DNA from: Hymenolepis diminuta
Lineage: Eukaryota; Platyhelminthes; Cestoda; Cyclophyllidea; Hymenolepididae
Length of the DNA: 64,000 nucleotides
Assembly (NCBI GenBank): GCA_900708905.1
Contig: CAADRB010000004.1
Span: forward strand, 2,607,685 to 2,671,684
Reading direction: 5' to 3'
Notes under the pieces: model-generated
The model's database searches: none
The model's input: the letters and a program-made list of their open reading frames with translations, nothing else
Told to the model about the DNA's origin: nothing
Made by a program: the position numbers and the translations under genes
Shown here: positions 49,573 through 61,500 of the stretch, one piece after another
Layout of the letters: each line of letters starts with the position of its first letter
Numbering within the stretch: the first letter of the stretch is position 1

Positions 49573-52157
49573 TAGAAAACGTCTCCAACTCTACTACAGA
49601 ATTGACGACAGATGACCTATAAGACAACCTGATTTGTCACGTCTGGATAATTTAAAGGTTATGTAATTTTATTAGCACAATTAAAATCTTCAGACTTTGG
49701 AATAATAAATTAATAAAAATGTTTTAACTTTAACTTTTATGTTTTTAAATTTATGAAAACTCTAGGTATATATAGGTGAATGACTATTAAGTGAAAACAG
49801 GCCATATGTATTTTAATAAAAACCAAATATTTTTATTTTAAAATGTCCAGTAATATGAAATCACCTATTCTTCTTTACAGCAAGTATTATTTCTTTATTT
49901 TTCTTTGCTCTTTACGACTCGGCTTATTATTGAAATCTCGACGGAAACAAAAATTATAAAAAAACTTCACAAGTCCATTTCGGATAGTGTATGCAAACCC
50001 TTTCTTGGGAAGAAAGAGCTGAAGATTTCATTTACCCCGTGTTATACCGAAAAACTTAAATTTGTATTGGGCAGTGGATAAAAGTACCCTGAAGTAGCCA
50101 CTCTGGGTATTCTTTACATTCTAATATTTTAATGTTGTATCGATCCATAAAAATTGATTTGGACTAGTTTCTGTTTGATGCTAAGTTAGCTAATACTAAA
50201 GACTTTGCTATATATGCTTTGCCTTTCCTTATCTATGAAAATATGCCTCAAATTTCACTCCAAGATTGGATATTTAATCATAAAAGTTGCATTTTTTGTT
50301 AGAAATATTTGTATGTTATGATGCATTACTCAAAAGGTCCACTGACTTCACTCAACGAAATTTTCCAATAAATTATAGAGACAAATAATTTACGTATTAT
50401 AGTTTTCAAAAGCGTGATTCATGAGCCTATTTGAATTAGTGGCCATTTTAAAGAGATTGATTCTGAATTTTAATCTCTGTATGGCGTTTCGTTCAAACGA
50501 ATTTCATTAAAATGTCAAACGCGTAAAATGATTAAACGCTGACTAATCACTTGAAGGCATTAATTAATCGGAGTTAACTGTCAGTAATCACTCGAGAGAA
50601 TGAACATTATTACTTCCCTGAAACTCCATCAAGACTTTGGTACTGATCTCATAGAAGTTAAATGTAAATGTACATTCGATATTTTGACTTTCCATATATA
50701 ATAGCTTTTACATTGATTAATAGTGGTTCTTACGACGTCTCACTTCCTACTCTCACCGGCTTTGGTGGGGTGAATCGTTCAATCCCTACTTTAAATAACG
50801 TTCTCAAAAGACAACTGATCACTTATTTGCAGACATTACATTACATTTCAACCACATACACTGAAATCTTGAGAATAACTTTTTTCTCCTACTGTATTTG
50901 ACATGAACAAATCAAGAATTTCACTTGATTTGAAAATATACATTTTTATGCTCAAATATACGTGATATGTTTATTTTGTGAAGTATTAGTTGCCAGTTAG
51001 AAAACTTGATCATATTCATAGTGTCTATTTTGGCAGATACCAATTACATTCTAAAACTTAATAGTCGTTTCTTTCAGACAAATACTTCTCGCATCTCTTG
51101 TAAAAATAAGGGTTTCATGGAGTCCCTACTATATAAAATCGCATTCAGCGAAACTGTTAACGACATTACTACGGGGTGTACACAGATGAGCATTGATATT
51201 TTAGCCTCTGTCTAGGGAAATGTACACGTTAACCACTCGACGATGCAGAATAAAGGTTATAGTAAAAAGACAACCAATGACTTGCGAAACCAAAATATTT
51301 GAAAAACTCTCTCAAAACGGATTTTCTGATACTAATTACTTGTGCTTTAATGAAAGTTTTTGAAATTGAGAAGCATCTCGCATAGGCAGTAAAAGCAGAA
51401 TTAAAAGTTAACTAAGAACTTAACGAAAATTAACGTGTACAAAATAAAAATTTCTAAAAATAAAGAATCTTTTTGTTTAAAAGTACTGATTTTTAAGCGC
51501 TAACTTTGTAATCTCAGTCACATTTTATCGGGTAATATTGCGTTAGGTGTTGAATCCATTTTGAATTTACTTATGGCAGATTTAATTAATTATATTAATT
51601 GCAATTTCGTGGCTTACTGGAGAAAATTTTTGGGCCTTTTTTGGTTTACAATTTTATGAAATCTTACATATTTCATGTTTAATTTTTTTTAAAATTATGG
51701 TAAGACGTAGGACTTACAATTTTTAACCCTAATAAAGGATACAAATGAGAAAAATCGCACAAAATTTTCAGGATGAACTCTTATAATAGATGAAGTAGTG
51801 GGAATTACTAATGGTTATTTTGACAATTAGTTCGATATACCAAAATGGTCTTTCTTCATTTGGTACTTGGTCTCGAGTTACTTAATGAATGCGGCTTGCC
51901 AGTTTCTCTTATTTACCTCCTGGGTTTTTGAGTGAGTTTGTGACCAATACTAGTTCAGATCTTTATGAAAATTATCTTTGTCTCAAAATAAGTTTTCGTT
52001 TATCATGATAAGAACTAACATAATTTTACCACTGAAGAGCCCATTTAAGTTTATTCGAATTTAAGTCTAATAAATTCTTCATCAAATTTTATCTATTTTT
52101 ATTTTGTTGAAAGATGATAGTACTGATTTTCTTTTGTTAACAGTATATAAGCCTAGA
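49573..52157. other. Intergenic region and SS18L2-like 5' UTR
   Basis: AT-rich, 2.6 kb. Short frames only, no recognisable motif. An acceptor (gttaacag) at about 52142 implies an upstream non-coding exon for the SS18L2-like gene. Confidence 0.5.
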
Positions 52158-52361
52158 ATGTCCTGGATCATTGCCACTCGTGAACCTCCTACCCAATTTA
52201 CAGTTGATCGAATCATGGATGAGAATGATTTTCTTCTGGACATCATCAATAAAAAGCTTACCTCTGGAGATTTCGAAGAAGCTGTTTCTTACCAAAAAAT
52301 TCTTCAACGAAACCTTACTTTCCTAATAGAATTACGGTTTCAACCTGGAAATTCCAAATAG
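52158..52361 (+). CDS. SS18L2: SS18L2-like small protein (SNH/SSXT N-terminal homology domain)
   Basis: 67 aa, similar in length to human SS18L2 (77 aa). Nearly all of it is an SS18 N-terminal homology domain: TVDRIMDENDFLLDII aligns with the IQRLLEENDQLI helix, and YQKILQRNLTFLIEL with the YQHVLHRNLIYLATI helix. In SS18 this domain joins the BAF remodelling complex; the role of the short SS18L2 forms is less clear. Start: the ATG followed by SWIIATREPP. The frame is open further upstream, but an acceptor (gttaacag at about 52142) separates it, so I use the first ATG after the splice. A possible BAF link to HELLS is coincidence of neighbourhood only. Confidence 0.82.
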   Translation: MSWIIATREPPTQFTVDRIMDENDFLLDIINKKLTSGDFEEAVSYQKILQRNLTFLIELRFQPGNSK

Positions 52362-52406
52362 ATTCTTCTCGCCTGGTTTTATTTGTGTGTTATAGTTATA
52401 TCTGTA

Positions 52407-52412
52407 AATAAA
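52407..52412 (+). terminator. Candidate poly(A) signal of the SS18L2-like gene
   Basis: AATAAA about 45 nt after the stop. The next gene starts about 105 nt further on, on the same strand. Confidence 0.6.
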
Positions 52413-52518
52413 TTTTTATGCCACAATACCCGAAAAGTCTTACCGATTGTTCTCGTGGTTTTGTGCTATTTGCAAAATCATTCCTGATTACATTGATTTT
52501 TAATTTTTAAGAGCGAGA

Positions 52519-55500
52519 ATGAGTAAAATGAATGAGGGATATCTTTGTCCGGAATGTTTCCTAAATTTGGACTCTGAAACTGCACTTTTGGCTCATTTCG
52601 AAAAGAAACATCTTGAAAATCTGGAAAAAACAACTGGTAGTTCTTACTCACCAGTCATTTTATTACATTTTAGTCAATCACGTCACGGAATATTACAAAG
52701 ATCTTATTATTGGGAGCACAAATAGTAATAATAGTCCGAAATCTCTAAGGCTTGTACGTTTTCCTTAAATTCATTCTTTCTTCGTCAGAAAAATGTGCTT
52801 GATCTTCTTTTAGATGGGAATCTAACCCATGAAAATATACCAGAAATGTGGGTTCTTTTGATTGTGTCTAATACTGTCAATATAGCGGACTTACACCAAA
52901 ACTACAAGCATTTTTGAAAAATCAATCGGAAAAGGAGCTTCTGATTTCACAAGTAAGTTTGAAATTTTGGGTTGAATATTTCGTTTCTATTTTAGCTCTC
53001 AGCCGAACTTGAGTCTGCCAAACAAAATAAAATCGAAGGGGTATTTGCCTTATTTTTATACTTTATTTCATTTCAGGAAGCAGAATCTCTGATTGCAGAA
53101 TTAAAAGTTGAAATAGAATCATACAAACACGTTATTAAGGTTAATTTCTTATAACAATTTTCGAATTAGTAGAATTTACAAGATGAACGGGATGCAAATG
53201 AACAAGCCCTTCGAAGCCAATACAATAGGGTAAAGTGTTCTTTTTACTTAAATCAAATAAGTAAGAATGATTTTACCAAATATGTTTTGGCTCAACAGGT
53301 GTTAAATTTTGAAACGGACCTGGCTAATTTGACCAAGCGAAATGATGATTTGGAGGTACCGTTTTATTATTATTTTGAATTATTATTATTTAAGACTGAG
53401 AGGAGAGAAATAAAGTCCTTGTTATCTCTTGATGAAACGGAACGGATTTCTTTTGTCGACCAAGTAAAAGCCGCAATCAATAATCTCAAATGTCATTCTC
53501 CTCCGGTTTCTGAAAATGTATGTCGCTCTTTTGTGCCCTTGTTTAAAGTTCAAATTTTTTGCCATTTTAAACTAGTTTAAAAGAGCATAAAAATTTGTCT
53601 ATGTCTATATTGCTATTTTATTGCTCTTTCATTTATTTTCAACAAACTAACTAATTAATGATCGTAAATGAAAAACCTATTTACTTTGATCGACACTTAT
53701 ATTATAATTGCTTTTGATCCGTAGATCAATTGTTTACTCTTGCAGTTATGTTCGTTTCGAAAGGTATACAAATGAATACTATTTAAATGCGAACTATATG
53801 TGCTCCGCATAAATTAGAATGTCGAATTATATTGTTGCTAGATATATAAAGTTAAGTGAAATTTGATTCATAAGGTATCTTCATTCTACAGAGCTTCTCT
53901 TGCATCGTATATCGTCTTTGCTAACATCTGGGGAATTATCATTTCTGCAAAGCACAAAGTCCTAAAAATTCAGTGTACTTGGGTTGAATGAATATGTATA
54001 TCCATTCACCTCTAAACGCGTATTGGAGTTATATTAGATTAGGGATCCGAGGATACCTTATCTGACAAAGAGAAATTGATTACCAGACTTGCGAAGGGCA
54101 ATTTATTTAGGAGTGTGTGCTTATTATGGAGGCTACCAATTTTAGTGGCCTCAGATGCTATTCACCTTCGAATAGTATTATTTTATGTACACAGAATGTA
54201 TATTATACTAGCAGAGACTTAATATCCCCAACTTGGGAAAAGAGTGAGAAGTTGGGATTGATCTATGACGTTTTCAAATGGAAGAGCACATTTCTCAGAG
54301 ACATTTTCGTATAATTTTTGGGAGACTTTTGAGGTTGGCTTCCTTTGGGATGTGCTTTCTGTCTATTGTCTCTATGTTGATTAATCTAATTTTCATAAAA
54401 AGTGAAACATTTGAAGTTAATTTATTTTAATTTTATTCAGCACAATAATCTCTCGCACACACTTAACTGTATTGAATTCCACAATTACTGTATTACGAAC
54501 TCCCCAATACGTCTTCACAGTTTAAAAAAGCGAATTTGACTTGTCTTGTCTGTTTAATTTTTACTGAGTTTGTGTATGCTCCCTTCCATTTGTTGGTATC
54601 TGTTAGTTAGAATTTGCTGAAAAGGTCCTATAGTGTTGCGTTCAATGTTGAGATTAATCGCTGCGTTACAAACAGACAATACTTATTTTAGGCATCCATT
54701 TTCTGTTTGACTGGGCTAAGGAAAACAGGAACAAATAACTATATACTATTAGGCCAGTAGCATTGTATCAATGCAATAAATACCTTCTCCCCCCCCCTCC
54801 CTCGATCTTCCATCTACATTTGCACGCTTGCTAATTATTCAGATAAGAGGACTAAGGTTAATCTAGGAGAGGGGGGGAGGGGTAAGGAGGGAGGAAAAGA
54901 CTGTGTAGTATATGCCTGAAGGAGTCTAACTCAGGAAAGGGAGGGGAGGAATTAGGAGTTAGACTGGATCTCTCCCCTCGTATTTTTTCCTCCTTCTCTC
55001 TTCTTCTGTCTATTATCCCGCGCCCAGAGTTCTGGGGATAATTAACAGTGCCGTGTCACGAAACACCAATAAAAACTACTGCCACTTTTGCTATTACTTG
55101 TATGGCTCCAAGAGCATGCAACATGAAATCTCCACCCTTAAAGAGCGTATACATGTCGGGACAATCTCCTAAGCACTTAGGAGACCAGAGGGAGTTCACT
55201 CCCCTGAACTTGAATCCCAGAGTAACAGGAGTAATGTAAATATTATCAGTAGAACTAAGTCTACATAAAGGAACACTAAGCTTTTTCTTGTTCTCAGAAT
55301 TGGTTAACGATCGTCGTATTTCTTGATAGTATTCATTCAGATTAAACAAAATCTGCAGTTAAGTTGTCTAGTTATAATTCTCAAGCCCTTTTAGGAAGGC
55401 GCTTTTCAACACTCATTTCGGATAGAGAGTAGCATTATGGAGGCTCAGATTCTGCCACCTCTATTAGCCAGACGTAACCAATGCGGTTGGCTGTTCCGCT

Positions 55501-58500
55501 CGCAGTGTCTATGCTAATCGAACTCGTGACCTGCAGCACTTGTGCATCGCGATTCTACGATGGAGGAGTTATTTTTTAGCCTATTCGCACTAATCATAAA
55601 ATTTAGTTGGAAGCTACAGATGTTTTCAAAAATCTACGACAGAGGAATGACGTCTAATTCTAATGAAATTCACATTTTGGACTTTTATATCGACTAATGC
55701 ACCGTTAGAGCACTGGCACAATTCAGCTAACCAGTTGGATTTGAATCTAATCATTCGGTGAAATGGCTTACGCAGAGGTCATTGAGCTTCAGATGTGTCA
55801 TCTATATATTGCAGAATCCGGGAGAGAAGTCGAGGATAAGCTGTGAACTTGTATCTTATTTTCATATCATAAAGTATTACAACCGAGCTCAAATCATAGG
55901 TTTCAAACCTCTATAATGTACTAGCCCTACTAGTGGATGGCATAGTTTTGGTCTGCAGAATTTGGAATTTGTTCCAAAAGTTGCTGCTGTTGTTTAATTC
56001 AAATTGGAGAATGTTTTTGAGCACCTTACTACTTTATTTGATGGGCCTAAAGCTTTAACGAAACATTGATAGACTTGATATCCCATCGTTTATCTTTAAT
56101 TCTAAAGCAGAAAGTCAAACAAATCTTCGGATGAATCAGAATTATGCTGTAATTAATGAAGATGTCTGATTCCGCTTCCATCTTAGCATCATTGCAATCT
56201 CGAATGTTAAATCTTATTATTATTTGAGTTTTCACTGGAATAAAATTTATAGAGGCTGCTTATTCTATTAGTTAGGTCTAAATTTTCGTCAGCTTTAAGC
56301 CGGAATCGTGTCTGTTTAGATGATTGTGTTCTATTTGAGATCTCTACCCCAAGCTCATATTATTTTTTTCGCCACAGCTTACTCAAAATTAGTGGTTGAA
56401 CATCTATTCTGACAAAATGTGCTATTCGAATCTATTTCCTACTTAGGGGACGAGGGGAGAGATGGCTGATCTTTTATCTTCCCACAAGAAATACCACTCA
56501 CTCCCAGTTCGCGTTACTTTTTACTGTTTATTATTTCTTCCCCTCTGTGAAAAAAAAAGATGATCCTCTCGAATTTTAACATTTAGCATTTAATGATCAG
56601 CTGATTTTCTGTGGAGTTATCGACTTTTATGCAATTCTTCTAATAAGTTTCTTTGTGCGTAGGGGGCAGCATACTTGTCTCGGGTTGTGGAATTTACGTT
56701 TCACAAAGTAATCAGTAAAGGTTGGTTTAAAAGATATGATTTGTATAAGTAGATCAATCTTATAATAACTGGGAGAGATAGGAGGGTAAAATTCGGAAAT
56801 TTATCGGTTGAACAGCAAAGATTTCTCTTGGCACTGAGTAGTGATCCAAATGCCTTTACCCTTGAGACTCTCTTGATTATATGTATTTGAGCATTTTTTG
56901 CATTTGAATTTTGCTCTAAAGATAATTAAGTGGAAAAATTACATTTTCCGTTTTTCAGGGGGAGAAGTTTGTATTCCTATACCTTTTCGTAGAGTTTTAT
57001 TTCCTTTCAGGGAGAAGAGTAAAATGTACATTTTTAACAAAAAGTTTTGAGGCTGTATTTGATCCATTTCCGTTTTAAATCGTTTTTTTTTCTACCTACC
57101 TATGGTAATATCTGTGAATAGTCATTCCACTGCTGAATTTGACATCGTAGATTTGTACGCTGAAGGTTACCCTTTGGCTATCCCAACGTTTCTATATTGT
57201 CTTTCGATTTACTTTCCGCCTTCGATATCTTTGATTAATGATAGTAAACTTAAAAGTTCTGAGTTTAATTATTAGAGTCAAGTTATGAGACCTAAATACT
57301 GTAATTGTTCGGCAGGTTCTTACAAAAGTGTGCTTCCCTTCAATACAACAATTTAGCGCACATTAGTTTGCACAGAATGTTTTAGACATGTTGCATTAAC
57401 ATCTGGTTGATGTCCAGAATTTGTTGATAAGTTGATCTAATTGAGTGATCGGTCATGCCGTCTCAACGCATTTATCTTTTCCAATAGCCAAGGCCAGCTA
57501 ATCGAGGTGATTTTGTGTTCACCCAATATAAACCCAAATGTCATAATTGAATGCCTTGCCTATTACATCCATTCTCTTCTACAGGTCAACTCTAGTGAGA
57601 CGGAAAGTGTTGATAATTCTGATGTCCTGGTCGAAATCAACTTCCTCAGAACACAACTGAACGATCTCAAAGCAGAAAACAACGATCTTAAAGAAAAGGT
57701 ACCTAATTGCGAAATGTTTATAAATGTCCAGTTAGTAGTAAACAATTCACATTTCACTTTGTGGCGCCTTTTTTTCTCTTCCCCTAGTCCAAAAATCAGG
57801 AATCATTGGAACAACTGGTGATGGAACTTGAAAAGGAAATTGGTTCGCTCAAAGATCAACTGGAGGAAAAGAAGGCACTAGTGAATCAAGTAAGTGTGCC
57901 AACAAATTCTCGACAGTAAGTCGGAAGCGTGGAATTAATGACCAATCACATAGTTAAACTGTTGAGTTAGTGACGTATAGATATTCGACACAACTTCTAG
58001 GTCCATTGAGTGTGTTCACTGATTGGAATGGAGATCTCATGCCTCTTTCGTGTTGTAATTATTATTATCAAATTTCATTAATCTTCAAAAGAAATTTTTG
58101 GGAGTTCCAAGTTAACATAGCCTGTTGTGACTTAGCAGCAGGAAGATTAAAATGCCGGGAAGCGTTTTTCCTTACATGGTTTAAGGCCTTTTCATACGGA
58201 TAGCCAACCAGTTTTTGATTATCGTTTGGTCTGTTGAGACTTTGTTATTGATTTGCAGTATCTGTTATCGTAATCCGATTATCGATTTTCATTGTCTTCT
58301 TCATAAACTTCCGCGTATGATTCGCCCCCAGGGCCCTTTAGGAGTTTATCGATTTCCTGTTATTTAACGCCTGCGTTGTGTGTCCTGCTCGCGCAATGAA
58401 TTACAGTTTTATTTTACTGCTTATAAGGTTGCTGCCTCCTTTCTGTTTGCTAATTTAAGGACTGTCTCATTTTTGTCTTGTGGTAGCCGTTTTCGAACGC

Positions 58501-61500
58501 TAGCTTTGTTAGGTTTCGGTTAAAATCTCTTAATACCTTCTTACTTACTACTGACTTCACTTCCTCAAAGTAGAGCAATTTTGAGACTGGTCGGTTTGAG
58601 ATTGATGGAGAATTATTGGCTATCCAATTCTAGCTGAACTCTTCGGAAATTATTCTTTTAATTTCTGGAACTAGGAATTTGATGTTGTTGCACAACATCA
58701 CCATTAGAAGTAGAATTAGTCGAGAATCGGAAATCTGCATTTCACTGCAGTAGTACTGACTACTACTCGTAGTCCCTTCCAAGTTCTGTTAACCTTAAAA
58801 ATCTGCATGTTGTATACAACAGGCGCTTAATAAAGAGATTGGCCATGCAATCACTCCTATTTTTTGCGCTGCCAGATGTGTAATTCCATATATTTAATCA
58901 AAATATGTGGCTGCTCAACGGACTGAAGAGTAAATGTTTCCATAAATATAACTTCCAGAACCAATTTAAAGATGGAAAGGCATGTCAAAATGCTGAAAAG
59001 GTCATCATTAAAGGCTTGCAGAGCTCTTTAGGTGATGGATTAGAATGTGAAAGATATGCATCCTACTGTCCATCTTTAAGTAAATGGAATAATTATTATC
59101 CTTTTACCGTTATCGTTCTTTCGTTCACTATTCATCGAACGCTTAAAATATTTTCGGTCGGTAAGATCGCTTTTTACATGGTCCCTCAGAATCCATCATT
59201 GCTAGGGTCCTTTTGATTTTGATTGAGCAGTTCATCTGCAAATATTCTTGGAAATTTTCCCTCGTTAATAGTGCGCCAATGAGGTCATACTTGTACACTC
59301 AAACTAATTGTATTCTAAGCGGGAGTATGTATAACCACACCTCGATTGAAATGGTGTGACCTCAAATCCAACTTGTAATTTCATCATTCTTTTATTCTGT
59401 AGAACGAAAAACTAAAATCCTGGGATGAGTCTTCTCAAAATGAAATTCAGTCTTTGAAATTGAATATTGAAAATTCGAATACCATTATCGAACAGTTCAA
59501 GATCGAGAATGCGGATCTCAAAAAGAAAGTACATCTAATTTTCGTGATAGTTTTCTAAGTTCTTTCAAATCACTTAGAATGTACTTAAAAATGAATCACT
59601 TTTAGGCTTATAAAAGATATAGTTTTATTGTGAACTGTCATAGTGTATCACTGTGCACTGGTGGCACAGCTGTTAACATGCTCGTCTGCGAAATCAAGGG
59701 TAACGGGCTCGATCCCCACTGATGCACACTTAGTGTGATGGCCAACTGCACTGGTTATGTCTTGGGTGGCAGAAATCGAGTTTCTTACCAGTCTCCATCA
59801 GTCCGCCACAATGTCAAATGCCTACTCAAGATGAGTACTTGAAAACACTTTCCTAAATGGGATTCTGGACGTGTTTTCATCTTAAACTTTGTTTGAAGAG
59901 TAAGCCTACCAATCTAAGTAAAATTAGGATCGAAAAATTTTTTTCAGATTGACACATTAAAATTGTTTGATGAATCCTCCCTAAAAGAAATTGAGCTTTC
60001 AAAATCAAGTCTCGAAGACTCAAATGAAATTGCTGGCGAACTCAAGGTTGAAATCGCCAATCTGGCAAAGGAGGTATAGTTGATATTTCTTAGCTATTAG
60101 CTTATTAAAAGGATTACTGGTTATTTAAACAAGCCTTGTCATTTTTATTATATACATATCCATATAACCTTTTTTGAAAAGAGATTCTATGTGGAGAATT
60201 TCCTTTTTCTACTCTCAAAAACTTATTAAAAAGCTGGTACTCCATTATTTAAGGAGCTTATTTTGTCGCCGTTTGCCATGTTTCCTAACGACCTTGTCCG
60301 CGAAATAATTTGTCCTCAAAACTCGCTTTTATTTTTTTATTTTCTAGATAACATTTTATTGTCTGTCTCTTAAGCATGACTACTTAAATTTTCTCCTTTT
60401 GGTGTGTTTAATGTACTATTTTTTAGAGATACCATTTTTGTTAAAAGATGAGGCTAAACTCTGTTGTACAGTGAGTGTTTTAGACACCTATGAAGTAGGT
60501 GATGAAGTAGCTACAGAGGAGAATCTGGTGTTTTATCGCCTTCCCCTCATTGTCGTGCTGCTCATTTTTTTTGCAGTTGTGAGTATCGAACCTGTGGCCT
60601 CTTATTCGACACAACTACCGCTCTTTTGCCAAACTATCTGAAATAGAGCAGACATGAAATAGAACAGATATAAAACATAAATGTTCATTTATGAAGCTAG
60701 TATGCAAGTATGACCAGTCGATATTCAATCAATTCCCGTGGAACTGAGAATCTAATATGTCGAAAATTTTAATCGAGTAGTTGCATAATATTTTCAAGTA
60801 TAACCCTTATTTCAAACTTTTAGATTGATGTATTAAAATCGGTGGAGGAGTCTACACAAAAAGAATTGGAATCTCTTAGATCAAGTCTAGAAAAGTCAAA
60901 TGCCACCATCAGTGAACTTAACACTGAAAACGTTGATCTAACAAGGAAGGTACAGTTAAAATTTACTTATGTTTACCCCTTAATTTTTACCCTTTGTACT
61001 TTTACAATTATAACTATTAACCATGGAGAAATATCTAAAGTGGGAATCGAAGTTTGCAAAACAAGGATGAGGGCTGTCTCAAGAAATCAAGAAAACCGTA
61101 GTTCATCTGAGCTCCAGAATCGTTGGGTTATTGGCTTTCTCAATTTTATTTCTGACTATCTCGTCTTATAGACGTCTTTTTCATATGGAAATTCTGGATG
61201 ATGTGCTTTTTCGGCCATCCCCTTCACACATAATTCTTATAACATTCCTAAGCAGACATTGGTATCTAACAGTTTCTCATGGTGAATCTTGTATCACTTT
61301 CAATATGAAGTGGCATGATCTGCCCTTCCGATTTAAATTCTTTTTGGGGAGAGATATGACAAATTTAGAGTTTGTCAACGGAGAAATGTCAGAATGCTAC
61401 TTTGTATAGAAGATGAGTGCTGTAAAACTCTTCCTTTCAATGGGCTTGATGGTTAGAGGGCTGTTACAGAATTATAATTTGCTTCTTGAATTCTTATCAA

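Larger units (their letters stand above)
53518..57584. other. Large EEA1-like intron
   Basis: 4 kb. Holds a pyrimidine/purine tract (54784-55010), an unexplained minus-strand frame (55056-55352) and a SINE (55385). No further plus-strand coiled-coil exon recognised. Confidence 0.5.

Noticed and set aside
57441..57584. Open frame directly upstream of the 57585 coiled-coil exon
   Set aside because: A clean acceptor (cttctacag) separates it, and the upstream residues lack coiled-coil character.
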